Shown here one piece after another: positions 1-7,604 of a stretch of 64,000 bases of DNA (the first letter of the stretch is position 1; the number at the start of each line of letters is the position of its first letter). Made by a program: the position numbers and the translations under genes. The stretch lies in NCBI GenBank assembly GCA_964546995.1, contig CAZJKO010000002.1, positions 1 through 64,000 of the forward strand. The letters run 5' to 3'. This stretch comes from CAZJKO01 sp964546995 (GTDB lineage: Bacteria; Bacillota_I; Bacilli_A; RF39; UBA660). The notes beneath the pieces were generated by a model. That model ran no database searches. It saw only the letters and a program-made list of their open reading frames with translations, and had not been told where the DNA came from.

Positions 1-26
1 AATACAGGATACACTTATCCTGTATT
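1..26 (-). terminator. Intrinsic terminator of micro-gene 1
   Basis: On the minus strand a perfect 10-bp stem (AATACAGGAT / ATCCTGTATT) with a 6-nt loop lies about 35 nt after the micro-gene stop codon. The window ends right at the stem, so a U-tract cannot be checked. The equivalent hairpin of copy 2 (19574-19604) has the same outer pairs and different, still paired, inner bases. Confidence 0.65.
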
Positions 27-60
27 AGAACACAAAAAAGAAGTGACAAAGTTTACTTGT

Positions 61-108
61 CTAGTAAGTTGCCCCCCCCCATTTACAATTTTTCTGACAT
101 TTTTCCAT
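61..108 (-). CDS. 15-aa micro-ORF 1, MEKCQKNCKWGGATY
   Basis: A 15-codon frame starts at ATG 108-106, eight bases after an AGGAAG ribosome binding site, and stops at TAG 63-61. Codons 10-13 lie across a run of nine G. A near-identical unit lies at 19638-19685; the products share M1, C4, Q5 and the last six residues WGGATY, and Q5 uses CAG here but CAA there, which favours translation. A 30-nt stretch from the base before the G run to 9 nt past the stop is identical in both copies, so the RNA itself may also matter. There is no signal peptide. It lies between the pyrimidine phosphorylase gene and the window edge with its own promoter and terminator. I do not recognise the family. Signalling peptide, modified-peptide precursor, leader peptide and non-coding RNA are all possible. 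Confidence 0.6.
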   Translation of the reverse strand: MEKCQKNCKWGGATY

Positions 109-133
109 CCAAATCACTTCCTATTATGAAAAA

Positions 134-162
134 ATCATAACATTTTTTTCCACATAAATCAA
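134..162 (-). promoter_or_regulatory. SigA-type promoter of micro-gene 1
   Basis: On the minus strand TTGATT (162-157), a 17-bp spacer and TATGAT (139-134) form a good vegetative promoter just after the stop codon of the phosphorylase gene. The -10 box is 25 bp upstream of the micro-ORF start, leaving a very short 5' leader. This argues that the micro-gene is a separate transcription unit. Confidence 0.7.
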
Positions 163-167
163 GATAT

Positions 168-1394
168 TTAAGAAAGGATAAAACAAGCTTCTAAATCCTC
201 AGTTAACGCTTTCTCACCATAATAAACAGTACAAAGAACATCACCTTTTCTAACAGGATCCAAAACATCCTTGCGCAAAACAATTCCAACTTTAGGATCA
301 ATTGTATCCTCTACATTTTCACGCCCTGCCCCGAGGTGCATCGAAATCGTTCCCAACTTTAATGCATCGATCGAAGTAAGAACTCCATCTCTTTTAGAAA
401 GAATATCTAAAGATTTTGTACTAAGAGGTAACTTTGTAATATCCCCACCTTGCATTTCAACAAATTGCATAAACTTACGATATGCTTCACCATTTTCTAA
501 CACTTCGATCACTTCAGTTTTAGCTTGTTCAAAAGAAATTCCTTTACCCATACTAACCATATGACTAGCAAGTTCAATACAAAGATCATAGAATGCTCCC
601 TTTTCGGCATTCTTTAAAACATGAATTGCTTCTAATACTTCTAAACTATTTCCGATCGAATGCCCAAGAGGTATATTCATATCACTAAGAACCGTCCGTA
701 CTTCTTTATGATAACGTTTTCCAATTTCAATCATAATACGAGATAGTTCATTCGCTTCCTCTTCTGTTTTTAAAAGGGCCCCATTACCAACTTTAATATC
801 GATTAAAATTTTGTCTGCGCCCCCTGCCAATTTCTTACTCATAATAGAACTAGCAATCAAAGGAATACTAGAAACTGTTCCTGTCACATCTCGTAAAGAA
901 TAGATTTTTTTATCCATAGGAACCAAATTACCCGTTTGGGAAGTCACCGCAAAACCGATTTTCTCAATTTGATGTAAAAACTCATCTTTTGATAAAGAAG
1001 TCCTAAAACCTGGAATACTCTCTAACTTATCAATCGTGCCACCTGTATGTCCTAGCCCACGACCACTCATCTTTGGAACACAAACACCACATGATGCTAC
1101 AATAGGGCCTAAAACCAATGTCGTTTTATCACCAACTCCACCAGTAGAATGTTTATCTACTTTTAAAGAGGAAATAAAAGATAAATCGAGTTTTTCCCCA
1201 CTATTCAAAAAAAGATCCGTAAGATAGAAGGTTTCTTCATCATTCATTCCCTTTAAACAAATAGCCATCAAGAGACTACTCATTTGATAATCAGGCGTAT
1301 CACCATTCAAATAGGAAGTAAAGGCAAAAGCAATCTCTTCTTTCGAAAGCGCTAACCCCAAACGTTTATGATTAATAATATCGACCATACTCAT
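168..1394 (-). CDS. pdp: Pyrimidine-nucleoside (thymidine) phosphorylase
   Basis: The product phosphorolyses thymidine and/or uridine to the free base and (deoxy)ribose-1-phosphate in nucleoside salvage. The family signature SGRGLGHTGGTIDKLESIPG is present near residue 110, and KxSTGGVGDKTT, which helps bind phosphate, precedes it. The first ATG follows GGAGG with 8-nt spacing. At 408 aa it is somewhat shorter than the usual 430-440, and the C-terminal domain ends early. Thymidine-only and broad-specificity members cannot be told apart by eye. No other nucleoside catabolism gene is next to it; it lies downstream of TasA-like gene 1 on the same strand. Confidence 0.92.
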   Translation of the reverse strand: MSMVDIINHKRLGLALSKEEIAFAFTSYLNGDTPDYQMSSLLMAICLKGMNDEETFYLTDLFLNSGEKLDLSFISSLKVDKHSTGGVGDKTTLVLGPIVASCGVCVPKMSGRGLGHTGGTIDKLESIPGFRTSLSKDEFLHQIEKIGFAVTSQTGNLVPMDKKIYSLRDVTGTVSSIPLIASSIMSKKLAGGADKILIDIKVGNGALLKTEEEANELSRIMIEIGKRYHKEVRTVLSDMNIPLGHSIGNSLEVLEAIHVLKNAEKGAFYDLCIELASHMVSMGKGISFEQAKTEVIEVLENGEAYRKFMQFVEMQGGDITKLPLSTKSLDILSKRDGVLTSIDALKLGTISMHLGAGRENVEDTIDPKVGIVLRKDVLDPVRKGDVLCTVYYGEKALTEDLEACFILS

Positions 1395-1418
1395 CGTATC
1401 ATCCTCCTAATATTAGGA

Positions 1419-1454
1419 TAAAAGAATTGTTTTTTTTAATCTTATAACAATTCT
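1419..1454 (-). terminator. Terminator after TasA-like gene 1
   Basis: Inverted repeat AGAATTGTT / AACAATTCT lies just downstream of the TasA-like stop codon. On the minus strand it is followed by a short TTTTAT tract. The loop is A-rich and fairly long, so strength is uncertain. Confidence 0.45.
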
Positions 1455-1462
1455 AAATTGAA

Positions 1463-3169
1463 TCAGATATATTTATTAATTTCTACAACTGCCCGAGCTC
1501 CCCGAAGTAAAACATTGATAGCATTACTTCCTAAATAACCATAATAGTATACACTCATAGCATGTGTAGTGTTAGAAGAACGTGCAGACATCGTCCAATA
1601 TCCATAATCTGTAGCACTATTGGTTCCTCCATATTTCGTTGCATCGTACAAATAGTTATACATCCAAATAGGACAAGTTTGATTTACCCCGTACTGGCAA
1701 CCCAACTTTCCTGTTTCCTGAGCCGTGATCATTCGAGCTTTCCCTGTTCTCTCAGGTAAAGTGTATGTATTTACGGTACAGGTAATTTCCTTCGTTGTAT
1801 CATCTCGATAACATCCTGTATAAGCATTATCTTTAAAAGTAGTTACACCCATCGTATACGTTTGATCATTTACATTCGTCCAAGAAGATGTCGCATCCTC
1901 CAAAGCGGACAAAATGGTTAAAGGTCCCTGAGTATTGTCTTGGGTGGAATTCCACATGGTTGCAGTAACAGTATTTTCTCTTTGTTGCATAATAAGATGA
2001 TCACCATCATCCTGTATCACATAAAAATATTTCGGTGTATGAGATGTCACATTGTATTTGATAATCGTTCCAACTTCATACTGCAAAAGAGAATTTAATT
2101 CAACACAAGTGGATTCTTCCCCCGTAATACAATTTGTAGCATCATACTGATAAATACCCAAAATATTACGATTGTTCATCAAAGTTTTTTGAGGAGCAAC
2201 CTGTAAACTAGCTTGCAAGGAATAACTACTTGCATCTTCACTACTGACACTAGAATCAAGCCATAGTCTAAGTTCATAATTGTTGGTAACTCCTGCTTCC
2301 ATTACTCCTGTATCTAAAACCTTTTCTTCTCCAATAATCGTTTCAGATAGGACATCTGTTGCAATCACTTCATCATTCTTCTTTAATTGGTATTTAATCT
2401 TATCATCTGGTGTACTGACACTTCTCATTCTGTATGCACTAGCATCCTCTAGTGTTACTGTGTATTCACTTTCCTCACCAGATGTATTCTTTAAAGAGAA
2501 GTAGTATGGTTCTAGTTTTGCTCCCTCTTCGTCTGTTAGTGGAGTATTCACTCCTTCACTAAAACTGATTCCATTTCCACCAATCACTGACATACTTAAG
2601 TTTTGTTCATTTACTACCGTTTCTGTTACTTGTGTGGCAACGACTCTTAGTTTCCCTCTTACCACTTGTCCCATCACTTCATTAGAAGCTTCGCTATCGA
2701 TCCATAGTCTTAAATCGTAACTAATCGTCTGTCCACCTTTAATGGTTCCATGATCTAATACTCGATTAGGATTCTCTCCAAGAGTCGATAGTAAAGCAAT
2801 CTTACTTCTCGTATCTTTGACGAGGTTATATTTTACTTTATTATCAGCCATTCGCGTTTCATTTTCTAACAAGTCTTCATCATCAAAATAGATCGTATAC
2901 TCTACATATTGATCTCCTTCATTGATCAAAGTAAAGTGATAGGGGTCTAGTGTCTCTCTTACTTCATCTAACATAGGGACAGCTTTTTCACTATTGATCC
3001 CTACACTATTCTCATCATCTAATCTTAAAGACAAAGTACCTGCCCTTAACACATTTGTTTTCGTTCCCTTTAGTTGTAGGGTAAACCATGCATAACTCCC
3101 ACCGATGACTAACACAAGCACTAAAAGAATACTCATGCAGATCACAAATACTTTTTTATTTTTTTCCAT
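1463..3169 (-). CDS. TasA/camelysin-like secreted surface protein 1
   Basis: A 568-aa exported protein. Its N-terminus has the SipW-type signal peptide: a basic start, a hydrophobic stretch and GGSYAWFT near residue 28. Two copies of a TasA/camelysin-like beta-rich domain follow (about residues 30-180 and 190-330), each with a PxxDExxxxLxPYxFxLxN block and a YxLRLW(I/L)D block. The last 220 residues form a different domain with GKARMITAQE, two cysteines, YGYWTMSA and a closing GARAVVEI, reminiscent of DUF6273-like domains. ATG 3169 is chosen over the preceding GTG because GAGGAGAG precedes it. There is no LPXTG motif. A role as biofilm fibre or coat component is inferred. It is paralogous to 17040-19487, and an XRE regulator lies just upstream. 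Confidence 0.82.
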   Translation of the reverse strand: MEKNKKVFVICMSILLVLVLVIGGSYAWFTLQLKGTKTNVLRAGTLSLRLDDENSVGINSEKAVPMLDEVRETLDPYHFTLINEGDQYVEYTIYFDDEDLLENETRMADNKVKYNLVKDTRSKIALLSTLGENPNRVLDHGTIKGGQTISYDLRLWIDSEASNEVMGQVVRGKLRVVATQVTETVVNEQNLSMSVIGGNGISFSEGVNTPLTDEEGAKLEPYYFSLKNTSGEESEYTVTLEDASAYRMRSVSTPDDKIKYQLKKNDEVIATDVLSETIIGEEKVLDTGVMEAGVTNNYELRLWLDSSVSSEDASSYSLQASLQVAPQKTLMNNRNILGIYQYDATNCITGEESTCVELNSLLQYEVGTIIKYNVTSHTPKYFYVIQDDGDHLIMQQRENTVTATMWNSTQDNTQGPLTILSALEDATSSWTNVNDQTYTMGVTTFKDNAYTGCYRDDTTKEITCTVNTYTLPERTGKARMITAQETGKLGCQYGVNQTCPIWMYNYLYDATKYGGTNSATDYGYWTMSARSSNTTHAMSVYYYGYLGSNAINVLLRGARAVVEINKYI

Positions 3170-3194
3170 CACAACTCTCCTCTAATATATCTTG

Positions 3195-3223
3195 ATTCTA
3201 CCACCTTTTAAAAAAATCCACAA
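3195..3223 (-). promoter_or_regulatory. Promoter of TasA-like gene 1
   Basis: On the minus strand TTGTGG (3223-3218), a 17-bp spacer and TAGAAT (3200-3195) lie 26 bp ahead of the start codon. The gene can therefore be transcribed independently of the XRE gene, which has its own terminator. Confidence 0.55.
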
Positions 3224-3261
3224 CTAAACTTTCCCATCTCCATAAAATAAACACAATAATA

Positions 3262-3290
3262 CAAAAAAATAGACATCCTTGGACATCTAT
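3262..3290 (-). terminator. Terminator of XRE regulator gene
   Basis: On the minus strand ATAGATGTCC-aa-GGATGTCTAT forms a 10-bp stem with two G-U pairs, followed by seven T. The stem overlaps the end of the regulator gene. Confidence 0.7.
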
Positions 3291-3640
3291 CTTACTTTCT
3301 TATCGATAAAATCAACCATTCTTTTAGGATCTTCAATCAATCTCTCATATAAATTGATATGTAATCGAAGTTCTCTAATAATCTCTATTTCTTCTTTCGC
3401 CATACGAATACCATAGTTTTCATCACTATCGGATACCACGTAAGTATCACTACCTAAAAAGTAATTCATATCGACATTAAAAACTTTTGTTAAATCCATA
3501 AGGGTATCTAAAGTAGGAGTTCTTGTACCTTTTTCATAACAACAAATACTAACTTTTGTCACATTAATCATATCACCAAGTTCTTGTTGAGTAAGACCTC
3601 TTTCTTTTCGCAATGCTTTTAATCTTTTACCTAAAATCAT
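3287..3640 (-). CDS. XRE-family helix-turn-helix regulator
   Basis: A 117-aa cytoplasmic DNA-binding protein. Residues 1-60 form a lambda-repressor-like HTH (LKALRKERGLTQQELGDMI, then CCYEKGTRTPTLDTL). The C-terminal half is predicted helical and could mediate dimerisation. The start is ATG 3640, five bases after GGTGG; the frame is open to a GTG three codons earlier. It lies directly upstream of TasA-like gene 1 on the same strand, so SinR-like control of that matrix-type gene is an attractive but untested inference. Confidence 0.8.
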   Translation of the reverse strand: MILGKRLKALRKERGLTQQELGDMINVTKVSICCYEKGTRTPTLDTLMDLTKVFNVDMNYFLGSDTYVVSDSDENYGIRMAKEEIEIIRELRLHINLYERLIEDPKRMVDFIDKKVR

Positions 3641-3766
3641 TGTTTCCACCTCGTTTTACTTCATTATAAAGAAATAAAACTTTAAAGTCTTAGAAATTAA
3701 CTAATAATAAACAAGTAAAAAAAGGGAAAAAATAGAACAAAAGACGAAAAATAGAGAAAGGCTATC

Positions 3767-4666
3767 TTAATGTAAGATGTTGTTTAAACAGTATTCATCA
3801 GGATGATCGTTAACACAATTTCGGTAACGCTCTTCTATTCCATCGAAGTTAATTTGGGAAGTATCACCACCATTTGTTAAAAGAACATCTAACAATAAGT
3901 TATCTTTAAAACCAAACGGATAAGATTCAACATCCCGAAAAACATAGTATTTTCCTTCCACTTCGATGATTTCAACAGAAAAAGCAACGGTAAAATCGAA
4001 TACTTGCTTAGAATCTACCATTTTACAAGTATTAAAAGAACAATAATTCATATAAACTTCATAAGTACGAAAAGGATACTTTCCTAAATACATCTTTTGC
4101 TCTTTATTTTTATTGATGTGATAATCTCCTTCAGCGGGCATAGGAAATAGTCCACTATGATATTTAAAAAGTTTATGTTCTAAATAGGAAGACCCTTTCA
4201 TTTCTCCTGAAGCACCAATTTCCATAAAAAGATCTGGATATGTATTTTCTAAAAAGTAACGACTAGCTTCTTGTTCATTTCCCTTTTGTAAAGCATCGAC
4301 ATAAGAAAGAGCAACGTCAAAAAAAGATTCGTTTTCATTATGGTTGTCACCTGTATCATGAGCAAGGATGCTAGGTCTTTCCGTAACAGGATGAATATAG
4401 GATGTATCATTGGAAATAGCATGAGTAATAAAAGATGCTCCTGTTAAAATAACAGAACAAGTCAATAAAAATCCATATAAATGACTTTTTATATAGTGTT
4501 TTAAAAACGTAAAAGCGGTATCTTCTATTTCACCGTACCCTTGCTTTAACAAATATTCTTTAACAGGTTGATTTTTAGGATCCAACGACCGTAAACACTT
4601 TTTACAACGTTTATCTAAGGTAGAATGAACAGTCCCACAATAGACGCAATATTTCTTATTTTTCAT
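3767..4666 (-). CDS. Zinc-ribbon membrane protein, large
   Basis: A 299-aa protein with an N-terminal zinc ribbon (CVYC and CKKC at residues 7-10 and 21-24), a cytosolic linker, one transmembrane segment around residues 63-83 and an extracellular domain of about 210 residues. The layout recalls TcaA/YvbJ-type proteins, whose exact biochemical role is unclear. ATG 4666 is chosen because AGGAGG lies upstream; this overlaps the previous gene by 11 bp, implying translational coupling. The extracellular part has cysteine pairs (SFNTCK and RNCVNDHPDEYC) that could form disulfides. Function unknown. Confidence 0.6.
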   Translation of the reverse strand: MKNKKYCVYCGTVHSTLDKRCKKCLRSLDPKNQPVKEYLLKQGYGEIEDTAFTFLKHYIKSHLYGFLLTCSVILTGASFITHAISNDTSYIHPVTERPSILAHDTGDNHNENESFFDVALSYVDALQKGNEQEASRYFLENTYPDLFMEIGASGEMKGSSYLEHKLFKYHSGLFPMPAEGDYHINKNKEQKMYLGKYPFRTYEVYMNYCSFNTCKMVDSKQVFDFTVAFSVEIIEVEGKYYVFRDVESYPFGFKDNLLLDVLLTNGGDTSQINFDGIEERYRNCVNDHPDEYCLNNILH

Positions 4667-5246
4667 TTGGAGCAACCTCCTTAAAAACATAGAGTTTCAT
4701 CTGATCGATGTTGTTATGATCGTACGATGCTTCAAGCAAATAGTAATCGCCCTTTCCCTGACTAGAAAGCACAATACTTTGCTTTTCATCCCAAGAAAAC
4801 GTATCTAACACTTGATTGTTTTCATCCATATATTGAACAGATACATGTTTAGCACGATTAGGAACGTACAAATGGAGTTCAATTTGATCTTGCTCCGTAT
4901 AAAGATAATATTCCGATAACTCTGTATGATAATCAATTTGATAAAAAGGACTCTCTTCTAATTTTAAATGGACTCCTTTCGTCATAAAAAAATAAAGACC
5001 AACCAATAAAATAAAAACAATACTACCTACTTTGTAAATCTTACTTCCTGTAATAAAACCAAATTTAGGAATTCCCTTAATGGTATCGATTCCCTCTAAA
5101 AACCAAACAAGTGTCCATCTCTTTGCTGCCTTCTGTTCTCCTTTTGAAAAATGATACCCACAATTTTTACAATAGTTTGCACTAATGATATTATCCGTCG
5201 TACACTTGATGCACTTTAAACTCTTTTTAAAATGAAAAAATCTCAT
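4656..5246 (-). CDS. Zinc-ribbon membrane protein, small
   Basis: A 196-aa companion of the next gene. It has a zinc ribbon at residues 12-29 (CIKC...CKNC), one transmembrane segment (IVFILLVGLYFFM, about residues 70-85) and an extracellular C-terminal domain of about 105 residues rich in beta-type patterns. ATG 5246 is preferred to the GTG three codons upstream because of AAGGTGAG spacing. The two zinc-ribbon genes share architecture and overlap, so they probably act together. No specific family is recognised with confidence. Confidence 0.55.
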   Translation of the reverse strand: MRFFHFKKSLKCIKCTTDNIISANYCKNCGYHFSKGEQKAAKRWTLVWFLEGIDTIKGIPKFGFITGSKIYKVGSIVFILLVGLYFFMTKGVHLKLEESPFYQIDYHTELSEYYLYTEQDQIELHLYVPNRAKHVSVQYMDENNQVLDTFSWDEKQSIVLSSQGKGDYYLLEASYDHNNIDQMKLYVFKEVAPNEK

Positions 5247-5313
5247 ACTTCTCACCTTCTTATCTCATTATATACGTTTCATCTTTATTTATCAACAAAG
5301 AAAAAGAAGAGAA

Positions 5314-5670
5314 TTATGATTCTTCCTCTTCTTCCTGAATAGGACTATCTTTCCCTTTAGACGTCAAAAATGTGACTTTTTCTCCTACAACTTCTAAAAT
5401 AGTAATCTTTTTATCACCAATCGTTGTATCACGAGATTGAATCCTTCCCTTAATCCCTAAGATATCCCCTTTATGACAATAAGTAGCAGTCGATTCCGCC
5501 GTTTTATCCCATAAAATACACTCAATAAAATCCGTATCGTACTCCCCATTCATATTTTTAAAACTTCTTGGAACAGCTAACGTAATATAACTCATTTTCT
5601 TTCCCTGTTCCGTCGTTTTAAGAGCAACTTCTCTTACCAAACGACCAACTAAAACAACTTGATTTAACAT
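5314..5670 (-). CDS. ssb: Single-stranded DNA-binding protein, short form
   Basis: A 118-aa OB-fold protein beginning MLNQVVLVGRLVREVALK, typical of bacterial SSB. ATG 5670 follows AAGGAG; a longer upstream frame has no good ribosome site. The C-terminus is acidic (EEEEES) but lacks the DDxPF-like tip that recruits partner proteins. In this it resembles Bacillus SsbB more than SsbA, so a second, full-length ssb may exist elsewhere. It is not in the usual rpsF-ssb-rpsR context; zinc-ribbon membrane genes lie downstream. Confidence 0.88.
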   Translation of the reverse strand: MLNQVVLVGRLVREVALKTTEQGKKMSYITLAVPRSFKNMNGEYDTDFIECILWDKTAESTATYCHKGDILGIKGRIQSRDTTIGDKKITILEVVGEKVTFLTSKGKDSPIQEEEEES

Positions 5671-5756
5671 AAAATTTTCTCCTTTCGAAACCATCATATA
5701 AAAAAAGAAAATGGTTTGCAAAAGACCAAAAGAAAAGAAAAGAGAAAAAAAGAAAG

Positions 5757-5798
5757 AAAAAAAAGACTTTTTCCATATACAATATAGAAAAAGTGTTC
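5757..5798 (-). terminator. Terminator of the suf operon
   Basis: On the minus strand ACTTTTTCTATAT / TATATGGAAAAAGT (one G-U pair) forms a long stem followed by CTTTTTTTTC, about 30 bp after the sufB stop codon. A purine-rich tract then runs to the ssb start. Confidence 0.75.
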
Positions 5799-5825
5799 AT
5801 TAAACGAACCCAATTTACCAAAACA

Positions 5826-7136
5826 TCATAAATTGCGTTTTAATAACTGATTTAATTCTACAGCATATTCCATGGGAAGTTCACGTCTAAAATCATCTAA
5901 AAAACCTAAAATGATAAGTTCCATCGCTTCCTCTTTAGAAACACCTCGACTCATCAGATAAAAAAGATTATCTTCGCTAATTTTAGAAACAAAAGCTTCA
6001 TGTTCCAACCGACTAGAATCGTTTCGTACGATATTGACAGGAAACGTATCACTCTTACTCATAGAATCCAAAATAAGCGTATCACATTTAACCATTGCTT
6101 CACTAAAAAGAGCTTCTTCCTTGATGTCAACTTTTCCACGATAAGTGGCATTTCCTCCCGATTTTGCAATGCTTTTAGAAACGATATGACTCTTAGTATG
6201 ACGACCTAAATGAATCATTCTAGCACCACTATCAATTTCTTGATGATGACTAGCAACACTAATCGTAATACAAGTTCCCTTTGAATGATCCCCTTTTAAA
6301 ACACAACAAGGGTACTTCATTGTCTTATAACTACCGACATTACCATCGATCCATTCCATCGTCCCATTTTCCATCACAAGTGCCCGTTTCGTAACGAGAT
6401 TATACACATTATGAGCCCAGTTTTGAATGGTCGAATAACGACACTTACTGTTTTTTCCAACAAAGATTTCGACGACGGCTGCATGTAGACTCGACTCACT
6501 ATAACTAGGTGCCGTACATCCTTCCACATAGTGAAGTTCACTATCGTGATCGACGACAATTAACGTCCGTTCAAATTGTCCCATTTTCTCACTACCAATG
6601 CGAAAATAGTTTTGTAATGGTCGATCCAGTTTCGTATAAGGAGGAATATAAATAAAACTTCCTCCACTAAACACAGCGCCATTTAGTGCTGCAAACTTAT
6701 TCTCACTACTTTTGACAATCGTTCCAAAATATGTCTTTACAAGATCGGGATACTTTTTCATAGCCTCTTCAATCGAAGTAAAGATAACATGTTTTTCTTC
6801 TAATTCCTGAATCATATTATGGTAGATAACTTCACTTTCGTACTGTACCCCCATCCCATCCAAATGCTTTTCACTTTCTAAAACACCTAAATGAGAAAGT
6901 TCCGAAACAACCGAATCATCGATTTTATCCCAATCGTGAACAACCTTTCTACTAGAACCTTTATAATAAATGATTTGATCGAAATCAAGTTGAATGGTAG
7001 GACCAAAAGATGGAAGAGGCATCTTAGAAAACGTTTCAAAACTAGCAAGACGAAATTTTTGTACCCATTCTTCTTCCTTTTTATAAAGGGATAATTCTTT
7101 TACTTTATCTTTATCGATACCGACAATTTCCATCAT
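5826..7136 (-). CDS. sufB: Fe-S cluster assembly protein SufB
   Basis: SufB forms the SufBCD scaffold complex that builds Fe-S clusters in the cytosol. The 436-aa product has the family blocks GAVFSGGSFIYIPP, VEGCTAPSYS, YSTIQNWAHNVYNLVTKRA and HLGRHTKSHIVSKSI, and ends in the usual helical ISEDNLFYLMSRG region. Two adjacent ATG codons follow GGTGG; either could be used. It is the last gene of the sufC-D-S-U-B operon, the order typical of Bacillota. Confidence 0.95.
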   Translation of the reverse strand: MMEIVGIDKDKVKELSLYKKEEEWVQKFRLASFETFSKMPLPSFGPTIQLDFDQIIYYKGSSRKVVHDWDKIDDSVVSELSHLGVLESEKHLDGMGVQYESEVIYHNMIQELEEKHVIFTSIEEAMKKYPDLVKTYFGTIVKSSENKFAALNGAVFSGGSFIYIPPYTKLDRPLQNYFRIGSEKMGQFERTLIVVDHDSELHYVEGCTAPSYSESSLHAAVVEIFVGKNSKCRYSTIQNWAHNVYNLVTKRALVMENGTMEWIDGNVGSYKTMKYPCCVLKGDHSKGTCITISVASHHQEIDSGARMIHLGRHTKSHIVSKSIAKSGGNATYRGKVDIKEEALFSEAMVKCDTLILDSMSKSDTFPVNIVRNDSSRLEHEAFVSKISEDNLFYLMSRGVSKEEAMELIILGFLDDFRRELPMEYAVELNQLLKRNL

Positions 7137-7153
7137 TTATCCACCATTCTTTC

Positions 7154-7594
7154 TTACAAATTACTTTGATCTTTTTCGTAACGAGCGATAATCTTCTTTA
7201 ACGATTTAAAAGGAAGAAGGGCACACTTTTTACGATTTGGCTGTAAATAGACTTCATCGTATACGACCAGTTCTTTCAATAAATCCTTTTGATATTCTCT
7301 TTCGTCGATCATATTTTCGTACTCAGAAATAATTCTCTTAGCATCAGCAATCGTCTTTCCCAAAAGAAGAGAAATCATAATCGATGTCGCTGATGTCGAC
7401 ATAGCACACGCTTCTCCATCAAAGCGAATATCCGAAATCTTTCCTTCTGAAAATTTCACCATCACATCTAAATTATCGATACAAGATTCATTATTCGTAT
7501 TTTCTAAATAGTAAGTATCATCTTGAATTAAACCACGATGAACGGGATGTTGATAATGTTCTAAAATAATTTCTCTACGTAAATTGGGATCCAT
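7154..7594 (-). CDS. sufU: SufU, sulfur transfer / Fe-S scaffold protein
   Basis: A 146-aa IscU-like protein with the three conserved cysteines (ESCID, EACAMS and KKCALLP) that bind zinc or accept sulfur from SufS. In Bacillus, SufU is a zinc-dependent sulfurtransferase partner of SufS. It is 10 bp from sufS and 17 bp from sufB. The length matches the family. Confidence 0.93.
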   Translation of the reverse strand: MDPNLRREIILEHYQHPVHRGLIQDDTYYLENTNNESCIDNLDVMVKFSEGKISDIRFDGEACAMSTSATSIMISLLLGKTIADAKRIISEYENMIDEREYQKDLLKELVVYDEVYLQPNRKKCALLPFKSLKKIIARYEKDQSNL

Positions 7595-7604
7595 AAAAAA
7601 CCTC

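Noticed and set aside
5618..5821. A 67-codon frame upstream of ssb
   Set aside because: It is phenylalanine-rich from a poly-pyrimidine tract, overlaps ssb in another frame and covers the suf terminator.
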